Assembly: GCF_018598555.1 (NCBI RefSeq)
Contig: NZ_JAHEWN010000005.1
Location: 1 to 64,000, forward strand
DNA: 64,000 nucleotides
From: Curtobacterium aurantiacum
Lineage (GTDB): Bacteria > Actinomycetota > Actinomycetes > Actinomycetales > Microbacteriaceae
Direction: 5' to 3'
Shown here: positions 14,219 to 23,083 of the stretch, piece after piece
Numbering within the stretch: the first letter of the stretch is position 1
Layout of the letters: the number at the start of each line of letters is the position of its first letter
The notes under the pieces: model-generated
Told to the model about the DNA's origin: nothing
The model's input: the letters and a program-made list of their open reading frames with translations, nothing else
Databases searched by the model: none
Program-made: the position numbers and the translations under genes

Positions 14219-17200
14219 ATGCAGATGCTCCGCACCACGCTCGCCGCAGCCGCGTCGACCCTCGTCGCGCTCGGCCTGGTCGTCGCGCCCGTCACCACCG
14301 ACCACGCCTCCGCCGCGACGGTGTCCGCGGCGAAGAGCCACGTCGCCGACCCGGCCGCGGCCGACGCGGGGAAGGCGACCATCTCGATCGCCCCCGCCAA
14401 CCGCGGCATCGTCCAGCGCGACCAGGACCTCACCCTCTCGGTGACCGTCACGAACGACACCGACGCTGCTCTGCCGGCCGGCACGGCGGAGTTCGACATC
14501 TTCCGCTCTGTGAGCACGCGCGATGTCCTCGCGAGCTGGCTCAACGACACCACCACAACCGGTTACCTTGGCGCACCGATGGACTCCGTGGACATCCCGG
14601 CCATCCCGGCGCACCGTTCGGTCACCATCGACTCGGTCGACATCGTCTCCGGCAACGTCGCCCTCGGCGGGTACCCCTCCTTCGGCGCCCGACGCATCGC
14701 GGCCGAGTACACGGCGGGTGACGCCTTCGCCGTCGACCGGTCCGCGATCACCTGGTACCCGGACTTCGAACAGGCCCCGGTCAGCGTCTCCGTCGCGATG
14801 CCGGTGACCGTGCCGAAGTCCACCGACGGCATCCTCACCGCCCCCGTGCTCGCCGCCGCGACCTCGGTGGACGGCACGCTCACGCAGCAGCTCGACGCGG
14901 CAGAGGACCACAACGTCGCCGTCGCCGTCGACCCCCGCATCATCGCGTCGATCCGGATCCTCGGCGAGAACGCACCGTCGAGCGCGGTCACCTGGCTGCA
15001 GCGCCTCGAGTCCCTGCGCAACGAGACCTTCGCGCTGCCCTATGCCGACGCCGACGTCACGGGCCTCCGCCAGGCCGGGTCGGACGGCATCCTGTCGCCG
15101 ATCTCCCTCGACCAGTCCGTGAAGGCCGAGAACTTCCCCGGCGCCGAGACCCCCGCGCCCACACCGACTGCCACGCCGGGGCAGACGTCGTCCCCCGGCA
15201 GCACCGAGGCCCCGAGCGACGACGCCACGACCGACGCCGGCACCGGCGAGGACGAAGCGCAGGAGACCCTCCCGACCACCGAGTCCCTGCTCGACTTCCC
15301 GTACTCGATGGACTCCATCGCCTGGCCGACCGAGGGCACGGTGTCCTCCGCCGACCTTCCGGCGCTGCAGCGCGCCGGCACGACGACCACGATCGTCTCG
15401 AGTGGCAACACCTCGGCCGGCGCCGACACCACGATCGCCGCGTCCGAGAAGATCGGCGACGACCACGTGCTCGTCTCCGACCAGTCGATGTCGTCGATGC
15501 TCCGCCGAGCCGCGACCGCCACCGACCGGCAGACCTGGTCGTCGACGATGTCCGAGCTCACCGCGACGCTGGCCACCTCGGCCCGTGCGGCCACCGCCAC
15601 CGGGCCGATCCTGCTGACGCTCGGCCGCGAGTGGCCGTCCGACTCCGCACGGCTCAGCCAGGCACTGGACGCCCTCGAGAGCACGGCCTGGGTCGCCCCG
15701 TCCGACCTCTCCACCGCCTCGAACGCCGTGGCGGGGTCCCTCACGCTCGCCAGCGCCTCCACCGGTGACGCCCGCATCGATCAACTCGAACGGCTCGTGC
15801 AGGGCGAGCAGGGGCTCTCCGCCTTCGCCACGATCCTCACGGAGCCGAACGAACTCACCGCTCCGGCCCGCCTCCGGCTGCTCGCCCTCGCCTCGAACGC
15901 CTGGCGCGACGACGACCAGGGGCTCGCAGCCGCCGTCGAGGCACGCACGGCGGCCTGGGCGAAGAGCACCACCGAGGTCGGGATCGTCGACTCGAGCAGT
16001 CTCACCCTGCTCGGCGACCGGTCGTCCCTGCCGGTCTCGATCCGCAACAGTTCGCGGTACCCCGTCACGGTGCACCTCTCCGTACAACCGTCCAACTCGG
16101 CGCTCCGGGTCGTCCGCAACGACATCGTCGTCGAGATCCAGCCGGACTCATCCACCCGTGCCACCGTCCCCGTGCAGTCGGTCGCGAACGGCAAGGTCGA
16201 GCTGACGATGTCGCTCTCGAGCCCGACCGGTGTCGCCGTCGCCCAGCCCGCGACGGTCGAGCTGAACGTCCAGGCGCAGTGGGAGACGGTCATCACGGCC
16301 GTCGCCGCGATCGCCCTGATCGGCATCTTCGGCTTCGGCATCTTCCGCAGCATCCGCAAGCGCGCGCGGCGCCGCAACGGCGAGCTCGACGACGAGGACG
16401 ACGACGACCCGAACCGCCCCCTGGCGGTCCAGCCGACGGTCGGGGGCGCGCAGGCGGCCACGACCCGGTCTGGAGGCACGGATCACCACCCCGACGCGGC
16501 CACCGCCTCCGCGATGGCCGCGTCCACCGCCGTCGCCCCTGCCGGCGGGTCCGCCGCGGCGACGGACCGCGACCCCCTGCAGGGCGCCATCGCGCGCGCC
16601 GGAGCCGAGACGGGCCTCCCGTCCGACGCCGCACGCAACACCGTCGCGGACGGCCGCGACGCCGAGGAGCCGACCATCAGCGCCAGCCAGCCCCAGCCCG
16701 ACGTCGACGCCGAGCCGGTCGCCGAGCGCAGTCTCGGGCGGGCGAGCGCGATGCTCGCGGCCGGCACGATGGTCAGCCGCATCCTGGGCTTCGCCAAGAC
16801 GTTCGTGCTGGCGTACGCGATCGGGCAGAACGCGAGCCCCTCGGCCAACGCCTTCGCGGTCGCGAACCAGCTGCCGAACAACATCTACGCGCTCATCGCC
16901 GGTGGCCTGCTGTCCGCGGTGCTCATCCCGCAGATCGTCCGCGCGATGAAGACCGGCGCGGACGGCGGGCAGGCGTACGTCAACAAGATCGTGACGCTCG
17001 GTGGCTCGGCGTTCATCGTCATCACCATCGTGGCGACAGCACTCGCGCCGCTGCTCGTGCGGCTGTACACCACGTCGTCCGACGCCAGGGGTCCGGCCGC
17101 GACCGACCTCGCCATCGCCTTCGCCTTCTGGTGCCTGCCGCAGATCCTCTTCTACGCGATGTACTCGCTGCTCGGTGAGGTGCTGAACGCCAAGCAGGTC

Positions 17201-18337
17201 TTCGGCCCCTTCACGTGGGCACCGCTGCTGAACAACGTCATCGCGATCGCCGGCCTCATCGTCTTCATCGCACTGTTCGGCAGCGGACGCAGCGACGTCG
17301 GCGAGTGGACGCCGACGAAGATCGCGGTGCTCGCCGGCAGCGCGTCGCTGGGCGTCTTCGCCCAGGCAGCGTTCCTGCCGTTCTTCTGGAAGCGCGCCGG
17401 ACTGTCGTTCCGACCGGACTTCCGCTGGCGCGGGGTCGGTCTCAAGTCCACGGGGACCGCGGCCGGTTGGCTCTTCGCGATGATCCTCGTGACCCAGATC
17501 GCCGGCATCGTGCAGTCGACGGTCGCCTGGAAGGGGCAGGACGACGGGCCCGGCAACGCCGTGCTCGGCAACGCGTGGCTCATCTTCATGCTCCCGCACT
17601 CGATCATCACGGTCTCCATCGCGACGGCGTACTTCACCCGCATGAGCCACGACGCCGAGCGCGGTGACCTCGACGCGGTCCGACGGAACCTGTCGCTGTC
17701 CCTCCGCATCGTCGGGCTCTTCACCGTCTTCGCGTCGGTGGCACTGATCGTCGTCGCCGTGCCGTTCGGCCGCCTGTACGAGGGCACGTTCGAGAGCGCT
17801 CTGCAGGTCGGTGCCGTCCTCGTGGCCTACATGCCCGGACTGGTCCTGTTCAGCATGCTGTTCGTGATCCAGCGCGTCTTCTGGGCGATGCACGACCACC
17901 GGACGCCGTTCCTCATGCAGTGCATCCAGTCGGTGCTGTTCGTGATCGGTGCCCTCGCGGTGTCGACCTTCCCGACCTCGGTGATCGGCATCGGGGTCGC
18001 CGCCTGCACCACGATCGCGGGATCGGCACAGGCGATCGTCGCGCTCGTGCTCGTCCGCAGGCGACTCGGGAGCATCGAGGGGCCGGTCATCACCCGGTCG
18101 CACGTCCAGTTCGTGATCGCCGCGCTGATCTCCGGAGTCGTCGGGCTCCTCGTCGTGAACTTCTTCGGTGCGTTCTCGGAGGCCGGATTCGCGATGTCCG
18201 ACCGGACCGGTGCCCTCATCACGATCATCCTGACCGGCGCCGCCATGGTGGCCGTGTACTTCGGGGCGCTCGTCGTCGCGAAGAACGGTGAGATCGGGAA
18301 CGCCGTCCGGATGCTCCGCAGCAAGCTCGGCCGCTGA
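14219..18337 (+). CDS. murJ: DUF6049-MurJ fusion: secreted domain plus lipid II flippase
   Basis: One frame encodes about 1372 residues from ATG 14219. Residues 1-40 form a signal peptide. Residues 40-690 are an extracytoplasmic region resembling the DUF6049 family, with a Pro/Thr/Ser/Glu-rich insert at about 310-345. A transmembrane helix (ITAVAAIALIGIFGFGIF) and an RKRARRR stop-transfer follow. After a low-complexity linker (about 730-830), the part from AERSLGRASAMLAAGTMVSRILGF is a 14-helix MurJ/MviN flippase that moves lipid II outward. In mycobacteria the two are separate neighbouring genes (Rv3909 and Rv3910). An internal start for MurJ within the linker cannot be excluded. Confidence 0.85.
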   Translation: MQMLRTTLAAAASTLVALGLVVAPVTTDHASAATVSAAKSHVADPAAADAGKATISIAPANRGIVQRDQDLTLSVTVTNDTDAALPAGTAEFDIFRSVSTRDVLASWLNDTTTTGYLGAPMDSVDIPAIPAHRSVTIDSVDIVSGNVALGGYPSFGARRIAAEYTAGDAFAVDRSAITWYPDFEQAPVSVSVAMPVTVPKSTDGILTAPVLAAATSVDGTLTQQLDAAEDHNVAVAVDPRIIASIRILGENAPSSAVTWLQRLESLRNETFALPYADADVTGLRQAGSDGILSPISLDQSVKAENFPGAETPAPTPTATPGQTSSPGSTEAPSDDATTDAGTGEDEAQETLPTTESLLDFPYSMDSIAWPTEGTVSSADLPALQRAGTTTTIVSSGNTSAGADTTIAASEKIGDDHVLVSDQSMSSMLRRAATATDRQTWSSTMSELTATLATSARAATATGPILLTLGREWPSDSARLSQALDALESTAWVAPSDLSTASNAVAGSLTLASASTGDARIDQLERLVQGEQGLSAFATILTEPNELTAPARLRLLALASNAWRDDDQGLAAAVEARTAAWAKSTTEVGIVDSSSLTLLGDRSSLPVSIRNSSRYPVTVHLSVQPSNSALRVVRNDIVVEIQPDSSTRATVPVQSVANGKVELTMSLSSPTGVAVAQPATVELNVQAQWETVITAVAAIALIGIFGFGIFRSIRKRARRRNGELDDEDDDDPNRPLAVQPTVGGAQAATTRSGGTDHHPDAATASAMAASTAVAPAGGSAAATDRDPLQGAIARAGAETGLPSDAARNTVADGRDAEEPTISASQPQPDVDAEPVAERSLGRASAMLAAGTMVSRILGFAKTFVLAYAIGQNASPSANAFAVANQLPNNIYALIAGGLLSAVLIPQIVRAMKTGADGGQAYVNKIVTLGGSAFIVITIVATALAPLLVRLYTTSSDARGPAATDLAIAFAFWCLPQILFYAMYSLLGEVLNAKQVFGPFTWAPLLNNVIAIAGLIVFIALFGSGRSDVGEWTPTKIAVLAGSASLGVFAQAAFLPFFWKRAGLSFRPDFRWRGVGLKSTGTAAGWLFAMILVTQIAGIVQSTVAWKGQDDGPGNAVLGNAWLIFMLPHSIITVSIATAYFTRMSHDAERGDLDAVRRNLSLSLRIVGLFTVFASVALIVVAVPFGRLYEGTFESALQVGAVLVAYMPGLVLFSMLFVIQRVFWAMHDHRTPFLMQCIQSVLFVIGALAVSTFPTSVIGIGVAACTTIAGSAQAIVALVLVRRRLGSIEGPVITRSHVQFVIAALISGVVGLLVVNFFGAFSEAGFAMSDRTGALITIILTGAAMVAVYFGALVVAKNGEIGNAVRMLRSKLGR

Positions 18338-18371
18338 GCCGACCGCCGGCCCGGATCCTCACGGGCCGTGC

Positions 18372-18397
18372 GGAATGCCACGCCGGTACGATGGGTT
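18372..18397 (+). promoter_or_regulatory. SigR/SigH-like promoter of trxB
   Basis: GGAAT (18372-18376) and GTT (18395-18397) are separated by 18 bp, matching the actinobacterial SigR/SigH consensus GGAAT-N18-GTT used for thiol-oxidative stress genes. It ends 34 bp before trxB. Confidence 0.6.
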
Positions 18398-18431
18398 GAC
18401 CCGGTCAGACACAACGGAAGGGCAACCAGGC

Positions 18432-19430
18432 ATGCGCCAGCTCATCATCATCGGTTCCGGCCCGGCCGGGTTCACCGCCGGCATCTACGCCGCGCGCGCA
18501 GAGCTCAAGCCGCTCATCGTCGCCTCCAGTGTCGAGACGGGCGGTGAACTCACCAAGACGACCGAGGTCGAGAACTTCCCGGGCTTCCCCGAGGGCATCC
18601 AGGGCCCCGACCTCATGATCAAGATGCAGGAACAGGCCGAGAAGTTCGGTGCCGAGGTCCTGTACGACGACGCCGTCTCCGTCGACCTCACCGGCAAGAC
18701 CAAGAAGGTCACCGTCGGCTCCGGCGAGACGTACGAGGCCCTCGCGGTCATCTACGCGACCGGTTCGGCGTACCGCCACCTCGGTCTCGCCGACGAAGAG
18801 CGCCTGTCCGGTCACGGTGTCTCGTGGTGCGCGACCTGCGACGGCTTCTTCTTCCGTCAGAAGAACATCGCCGTCGTCGGCGGTGGCGACTCCGCGATGG
18901 AAGAGGCGACGTTCCTCACCCGCTTCGCCGACAAGGTGACGGTCATCCACCGCAAGGACTCCCTGCGTGCGTCGAAGATCATGCAGGACCGTGCGATGAA
19001 CGACCCGAAGATCGAGTTCGCGTGGAACAAGGAGGTCACCGGGATCACGGGTGACTCCGCGGTCGAGGGCGTCACGCTCAAGGACACCGTGACGGGCGAG
19101 GAGTCCGAGCTCGCGCTGGACGGCCTGTTCATCGCGATCGGCAACGACCCGCGCACGCACCTGATCCACGGTCAGATCGACATCGCACCCGAGGGCACGA
19201 TCGCCGTCCAGGGTCGCTCGTCGAAGACCAACCTCCCGGGTGTCTTCGCCGCGGGTGACGTCATCGACCCGACCTACCGCCAGGCCATCACTGCTGCCGG
19301 TTCGGGCACGGTCGCCGCGCTCGACGCCGAGAAGTACCTCGCCGATCTCGACGACGCACTGACGGACGAGGCCGAGGGTGTCACCCCGACCGAGCCCGCC
19401 ATGGTCGACGTCATCGCAGCACGCGCCTGA
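18432..19430 (+). CDS. trxB: Thioredoxin reductase
   Basis: The protein has 332 residues from ATG 18432. The FAD-binding GSGPAGFTAGIYAA at the N-terminus, the redox-active CATC at about 133-136, the NADPH-binding GGGDSAMEEA and the C-terminal FAD motif GVFAAGDVID are all present. It reduces thioredoxin with NADPH in the cytoplasm. trxA follows after 75 bp. A GGAAT-N18-GTT motif upstream suggests thiol-stress control by a SigR/SigH-type sigma factor. The C-terminus is about 20 residues longer than the minimal E. coli form. Confidence 0.97.
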   Translation: MRQLIIIGSGPAGFTAGIYAARAELKPLIVASSVETGGELTKTTEVENFPGFPEGIQGPDLMIKMQEQAEKFGAEVLYDDAVSVDLTGKTKKVTVGSGETYEALAVIYATGSAYRHLGLADEERLSGHGVSWCATCDGFFFRQKNIAVVGGGDSAMEEATFLTRFADKVTVIHRKDSLRASKIMQDRAMNDPKIEFAWNKEVTGITGDSAVEGVTLKDTVTGEESELALDGLFIAIGNDPRTHLIHGQIDIAPEGTIAVQGRSSKTNLPGVFAAGDVIDPTYRQAITAAGSGTVAALDAEKYLADLDDALTDEAEGVTPTEPAMVDVIAARA

Positions 19431-19447
19431 GCGGACCAGCCCGCCTC

Positions 19448-19472
19448 GGAATACCACGACGGCATCGCCGTT
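19448..19472 (+). promoter_or_regulatory. SigR/SigH-like promoter of trxA
   Basis: GGAAT (19448-19452) and GTT (19470-19472) lie 17 bp apart, within the range of SigR/SigH-type promoters. It sits between trxB and trxA and would allow separate trxA induction. Confidence 0.5.
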
Positions 19473-19505
19473 GTACCCCCTGAACGACTTCTCGAAGGAG
19501 CACAC

Positions 19506-19832
19506 ATGTCCAACGCCAAGGCTGTCACCGACGCCACCTTCTCGGACGAGGTCCTCAAGTCCGACAAGACGATCCTCGTCGACTTCTGGGCCGAGTGGTG
19601 TGGCCCGTGTCGCGCGGTCTCGCCGATCCTCGACCAGATCGCCGAAGAGCACGCCGGCAAGATCGAGATCGTGAAGCTCAACGTGGACGACAACCCCCAG
19701 TCGGCCATGAACTACCAGATCACGTCGATCCCGGCGATGAAGGTCTTCAAGGGCGGCGAGGTCGTCAAGACCGTCATCGGCGCCAAGCCGAAGCCCGCGC
19801 TCGAGGCCGACCTCGCCGAGTTCCTCGCGTAG
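19506..19832 (+). CDS. trxA: Thioredoxin
   Basis: The protein has 108 residues from ATG 19506, preceded by GAAGGAG. FWAEWCGPCR holds the redox-active WCGPC at about 31-35, and the cis-proline loop TSIPAMKVF is intact. It is the general cytoplasmic disulfide reductant, recycled by the TrxB encoded 75 bp upstream. A strong hairpin terminator follows within 20 bp. Confidence 0.97.
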   Translation: MSNAKAVTDATFSDEVLKSDKTILVDFWAEWCGPCRAVSPILDQIAEEHAGKIEIVKLNVDDNPQSAMNYQITSIPAMKVFKGGEVVKTVIGAKPKPALEADLAEFLA

Positions 19833-19846
19833 GTCGCCCCACAGGA

Positions 19847-19880
19847 AACGGCCCCGCTCTCCCCGGAGAGCGGGGCCGTT
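19847..19880 (+). terminator. trxA terminator
   Basis: AACGGCCCCGCTCTCC pairs with GGAGAGCGGGGCCGTT in a 16-bp stem starting 14 bp past the trxA stop. The sequence after it is TTCTCGTCC, so there is no long T-run. Confidence 0.8.
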
Positions 19881-19983
19881 CTCGTCCGGAGCCACCGGAT
19901 GACGATCGGCCCCGTCGCGGAACCCTGGTTCCCGGGGCCGATGTCGTAGTGTGGCGGGAATGTCCCACTGAACGGAGCACTCG

Positions 19984-21288
19984 ATGACGAACGGCAACAG
20001 CCTCGACCCCTGGTACGACTCCTACGCCCAGCGCACCGCCGGGCTGAGCGCCTCCGAGGTCCGAGCCCTGTTCGCCGTCGCCTCGCGCCCCGAAGTGGTC
20101 TCGCTGGCCGGCGGCATGCCGTTCGTCTCCGCGCTCCCCAGAGAGCTCGTCACGGGCTCCCTGGACCGTGTCATGAACGAGCACTCCGCCATGGCGCTCC
20201 AGTACGGCGGGGGACAGGGCCTGCGCTCGCTCCGTGAACACATCGTCGACGTGATGAGCCTCGAGGGCATCCGTGCCAGCGCCGAGGACGTCGTCGTCAC
20301 CACCGGTTCGCAGCACGCGCTGGACCTCGTCACCCGGCTGTTCATCGATCCGGGTGATGTCGTGCTCGCAGAGTCGCCGTCCTACGTCGGCGCGATCGGC
20401 GTCTTCCGGTCGTACCAGGCCGAGACGGTCCACGTGACGACCGACGAGCTCGGCCTCGTCCCCGAGGCGCTGCGCGAGGCGATCGCGAACCTCCGCACCC
20501 AGGGCAAGCGGATCAAGTTCCTCTACACGATCCCGAACTTCCACAACCCCGCCGGCGTCACGATGAGCCGTGAGCGCCGCATCGAGGTGCTCGACATCTG
20601 CCGGTCGAACAACATCCTCGTGCTCGAGGACAACCCGTACGGCCTCCTCTGGTTCGACGAGCCGGCGCCGCAGGCGATCCGATCGATCGACGAAGAGGGC
20701 GTCGTGTACCTCGGTTCCTTCTCGAAGACCCTCGCACCGGGCTTCCGCGTCGGCTGGGCACTCGCGCCGCACGCCATCCGCGAGAAGCTCGTGCTCGCCA
20801 ACGAATCGGCCGTGCTCGCGCCCAACTCGTTCGGCCAGTACGTCGTGAACGCGTACCTCGACGCGGCGGACTGGAAGGGCCAGGTCGACACCTTCCGGGG
20901 CATCTACGCCGAGCGCCGCGACGCCATGCTGTCCGCGCTGGGGGAGTTCCTGCCCGACCTGTCCTGGACCAAGCCGAACGGTGGCTTCTTCGTGTGGCTC
21001 ACGCTGCCCGAGTCGCTCGACTCCAAGGGCATGCTCCCGCGCGCGGTCAAGGAGCTCGTGGCGTACACGCCCGGGACCGCCTTCTACGCGGACGGACGCG
21101 GTGGCGGACACATCCGTCTCTCGTTCTGCTACCCCACGCCGGAGCAGATCCGGGTGGGGGTCAAGCGTCTGGCCAACGTCGTCAACGACGAACTCGAACT
21201 GATCGAGACGTTCGGCCCGACGACCCGACCGAACACCGTGGTCCGCCAGACGTCGTCGGTCAGCGCACCGCCGCCGAACATCTCCTGA
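19984..21288 (+). CDS. PLP-dependent aminotransferase (class I/II, 2-aminoadipate/valine-pyruvate type)
   Basis: The protein has 434 residues from ATG 19984, with GGAG seven bases upstream. It has the fold-type I aminotransferase motifs: LQYGGGQGLRSLREHIV, TTGSQHALDLV, the PNFHNPAG segment, EDNPYGLLWF, and SFSKTLAPGFRVGW with the PLP-binding lysine near 245. It resembles LysN/MocR-type aminotransferases without a DNA-binding domain. The amino donor and acceptor cannot be told from sequence. It is followed by the D-Ala-D-Ala ligase-like gene after 60 bp, hinting at an amino-acid or cell-wall supply role. Confidence 0.88.
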   Translation: MTNGNSLDPWYDSYAQRTAGLSASEVRALFAVASRPEVVSLAGGMPFVSALPRELVTGSLDRVMNEHSAMALQYGGGQGLRSLREHIVDVMSLEGIRASAEDVVVTTGSQHALDLVTRLFIDPGDVVLAESPSYVGAIGVFRSYQAETVHVTTDELGLVPEALREAIANLRTQGKRIKFLYTIPNFHNPAGVTMSRERRIEVLDICRSNNILVLEDNPYGLLWFDEPAPQAIRSIDEEGVVYLGSFSKTLAPGFRVGWALAPHAIREKLVLANESAVLAPNSFGQYVVNAYLDAADWKGQVDTFRGIYAERRDAMLSALGEFLPDLSWTKPNGGFFVWLTLPESLDSKGMLPRAVKELVAYTPGTAFYADGRGGGHIRLSFCYPTPEQIRVGVKRLANVVNDELELIETFGPTTRPNTVVRQTSSVSAPPPNIS

Positions 21289-21348
21289 TCAGCGCTTTTC
21301 CGCAGTGCTCCTCGCGCAGCACCGCAGTTCCACACCGGAGGACCCCGC

Positions 21349-22311
21349 ATGGCCGAGCTCACCCGTCGTCACGTCGTCGTCGTAGCCGGAGGCATCTCGC
21401 ACGAACGCGACGTCTCCCTCCGCTCCGGCCGTCGGGTCGCCGACTCACTGACCGGCTACGGCTGGCGGGTCGACCTACGCGACGCTGACGCGCTGCTCCT
21501 GCCGGCTCTCGCCGAATCCCGCCCGGACGTCGTGTGGCCGGCCCTGCACGGCGCCTCCGGTGAGGACGGGGCCCTGCGGGGCATCTTGGAGGCTGTGGAC
21601 ATCCCGTTCGTCGGCTCGCGTTCCACGTCGGCTCGGTTGGCATGGGACAAGCCCACGGCGTCAGCGCTGGTCGCCCGCGCCGGCGTCCGCACCCCTCGTT
21701 CGGTGACGCTCTCCCACGACGTCTTCCGCGAGCTCGGTGCCGTCGGTGTCCTCGAGGCCATCGCGACCGAGCACCCTGTTCCGCTCGCCGTGAAGCCGGC
21801 GCGAGGCGGGAGTGCACAGGGCGTCACGCTGGTCGACGACGTCAAGGACCTGCCTCGGGCCATGGTGACGGCGTACACGTACTGCGACGACGTCGTGGTC
21901 GAGCAGCTGATCCGCGGCACCGAGGTCGCCGTGGGGATCATCGACACCGGAGACGGCCCCGTGGCACTCTCCGCCGTGGAGATCGTTCCGCGGAACGGCA
22001 TCTACGGGTTCGAGGCGCGCTACAACGCGGGGGAGACGACCTTCTACACGCCCGCGCGGCTCTCGGATGAGTTCGCCGGAGCAGCCGCGGACGCAGCAGT
22101 CGCCGCGCACGCAGCTCTGGGACTCCGGCACCTGTCCCGCGTCGACCTGATCATCGACGGGGCCGGAACGCCCTGGTTCCTCGAGGCGAACGTCCTCCCC
22201 GGCCTCACGGAGACGTCACTGCTGCCGCAGGCGCTGTCCGCGTCCGGTTTCGACCTCGGTTGGACCTACGCCGAGCTCGCCGAGCAGGCCATTCGGGACC
22301 ACCGCGCCTGA
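21349..22311 (+). CDS. D-alanine-D-alanine ligase family ATP-grasp protein
   Basis: The protein has 320 residues from ATG 21349, preceded by CCGGAGGACC. AGGISHERDVSLRSGRRVA, PALHGASGEDGALRG, KPARGGSAQGV and the C-terminal FLEANVLPGLTETSLLPQA are hallmark D-Ala-D-Ala ligase/ATP-grasp motifs. The glycine-rich loop GSAQG closes over ATP. The reaction would be ATP-dependent dipeptide formation for peptidoglycan. A paralogous Ddl normally lies elsewhere in actinobacterial genomes, so this may be a second or specialised ligase. Confidence 0.88.
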   Translation: MAELTRRHVVVVAGGISHERDVSLRSGRRVADSLTGYGWRVDLRDADALLLPALAESRPDVVWPALHGASGEDGALRGILEAVDIPFVGSRSTSARLAWDKPTASALVARAGVRTPRSVTLSHDVFRELGAVGVLEAIATEHPVPLAVKPARGGSAQGVTLVDDVKDLPRAMVTAYTYCDDVVVEQLIRGTEVAVGIIDTGDGPVALSAVEIVPRNGIYGFEARYNAGETTFYTPARLSDEFAGAAADAAVAAHAALGLRHLSRVDLIIDGAGTPWFLEANVLPGLTETSLLPQALSASGFDLGWTYAELAEQAIRDHRA

Positions 22312-22323
22312 CCCTGCTGCAGA

Positions 22324-22339
22324 TGTTCCACGTGGAACA
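22324..22339. other. parS site 1
   Basis: TGTTCCACGTGGAACA is a perfect 16-bp palindrome matching the ParB centromere consensus, 13 bp after the ddl-like gene. Confidence 0.85.
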
Positions 22340-22380
22340 CCGGCTCTCGTATCCCGTCGGCTCTGTAGCGCGAGCTTGGA

Positions 22381-22396
22381 TGTTCCACGTGGAACG
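22381..22396. other. parS site 2
   Basis: TGTTCCACGTGGAACG matches site 1 at 15 of 16 positions and begins 57 bp after it. It lies about 700 bp past the parB stop. Confidence 0.8.
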
Positions 22397-22401
22397 TCGT
22401 G

Positions 22402-22736
22402 TCACTCGCTGAAGCGGGGGGCTCCGAGCAGTCGGACGGTCGGCGTATCGTCCGCCACACTCCACCGGAACAGCGCCAGGTGCCAGAGGCCCGGGCTCTT
22501 CCGCGATGGGTCGATCAAACCGTCGGAACTGGCTTCGATGTGGCGGTCACGCACCATCCACGACCGCGTCGGCGCCCCGGCCCTGGCGATGGCCCGCCAA
22601 GGAGCCCAGGCGTCCTCGGGGTCGATGCCGACTGCTTCCAAGAGTTCACACCGCGCAAGTCGACATTGCCGAACGCCTCGACGTCGATCACGACGATCTC
22701 CACCGCCTCAGGCCGAACGTCGTTGTGGGCGATCAT
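22402..22736 (-). pseudogene. Possible frameshifted hypothetical gene
   Basis: On the leftward strand a protein-like stretch beginning MIAHNDVRPEAVEIVVIDVE (from 22736) is open to 22515. A second frame continues with EAVGIDPEDAWAPWRAIARA and ends at 22402. Joining them needs a single-base shift near 22640-22650, giving about 110 residues. I do not recognise the family. It could be a decayed gene, a sequencing error, or two chance frames. It lies between the parS sites and parB. Confidence 0.3.
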
Positions 22737-23083
22737 CGCGGCACGGACTCCGACAACTGAGGAGCTGGGGAGCTGAGGAACAACGTGGGCTGGTGCGCGC
22801 TCTCGAGTACCGGCCCGACGACCGTGATCCCGCTACAGCGACCTCGCGGAACCACGGATCACAGCCCGTGAGAACGTCCCTCGGACAACTGGCATGAAGG
22901 CGGAGCCGCTGTTCGTCACGACTTCACCATCTCCCCAGAGGCAGACCGCGGTCACCGCTGTTGCATCCGCGTCCGAGCGAGCTGTGGAGCCGCTGGAGCG
23001 ACCGAGACGACCTACCTATGTCCGCGCCCGCTTTGGCCGTTCCCGGGGCTCAAACAGCCGCACAGGGCCGCTCAGTGATGGGT
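22737..23083. other. Region downstream of parB, no clear feature
   Basis: I see no supported gene, hairpin or repeat here. The leftward frame of the possible pseudogene stays open to about 22818, so its start may lie in this stretch. Confidence 0.4.

Noticed and set aside
18347-18368. CGGCCCG/CGGGCCG stem after the DUF6049-MurJ gene as terminator.
   Set aside because: The stem is only seven bases, the loop is eight and no T-tract follows.
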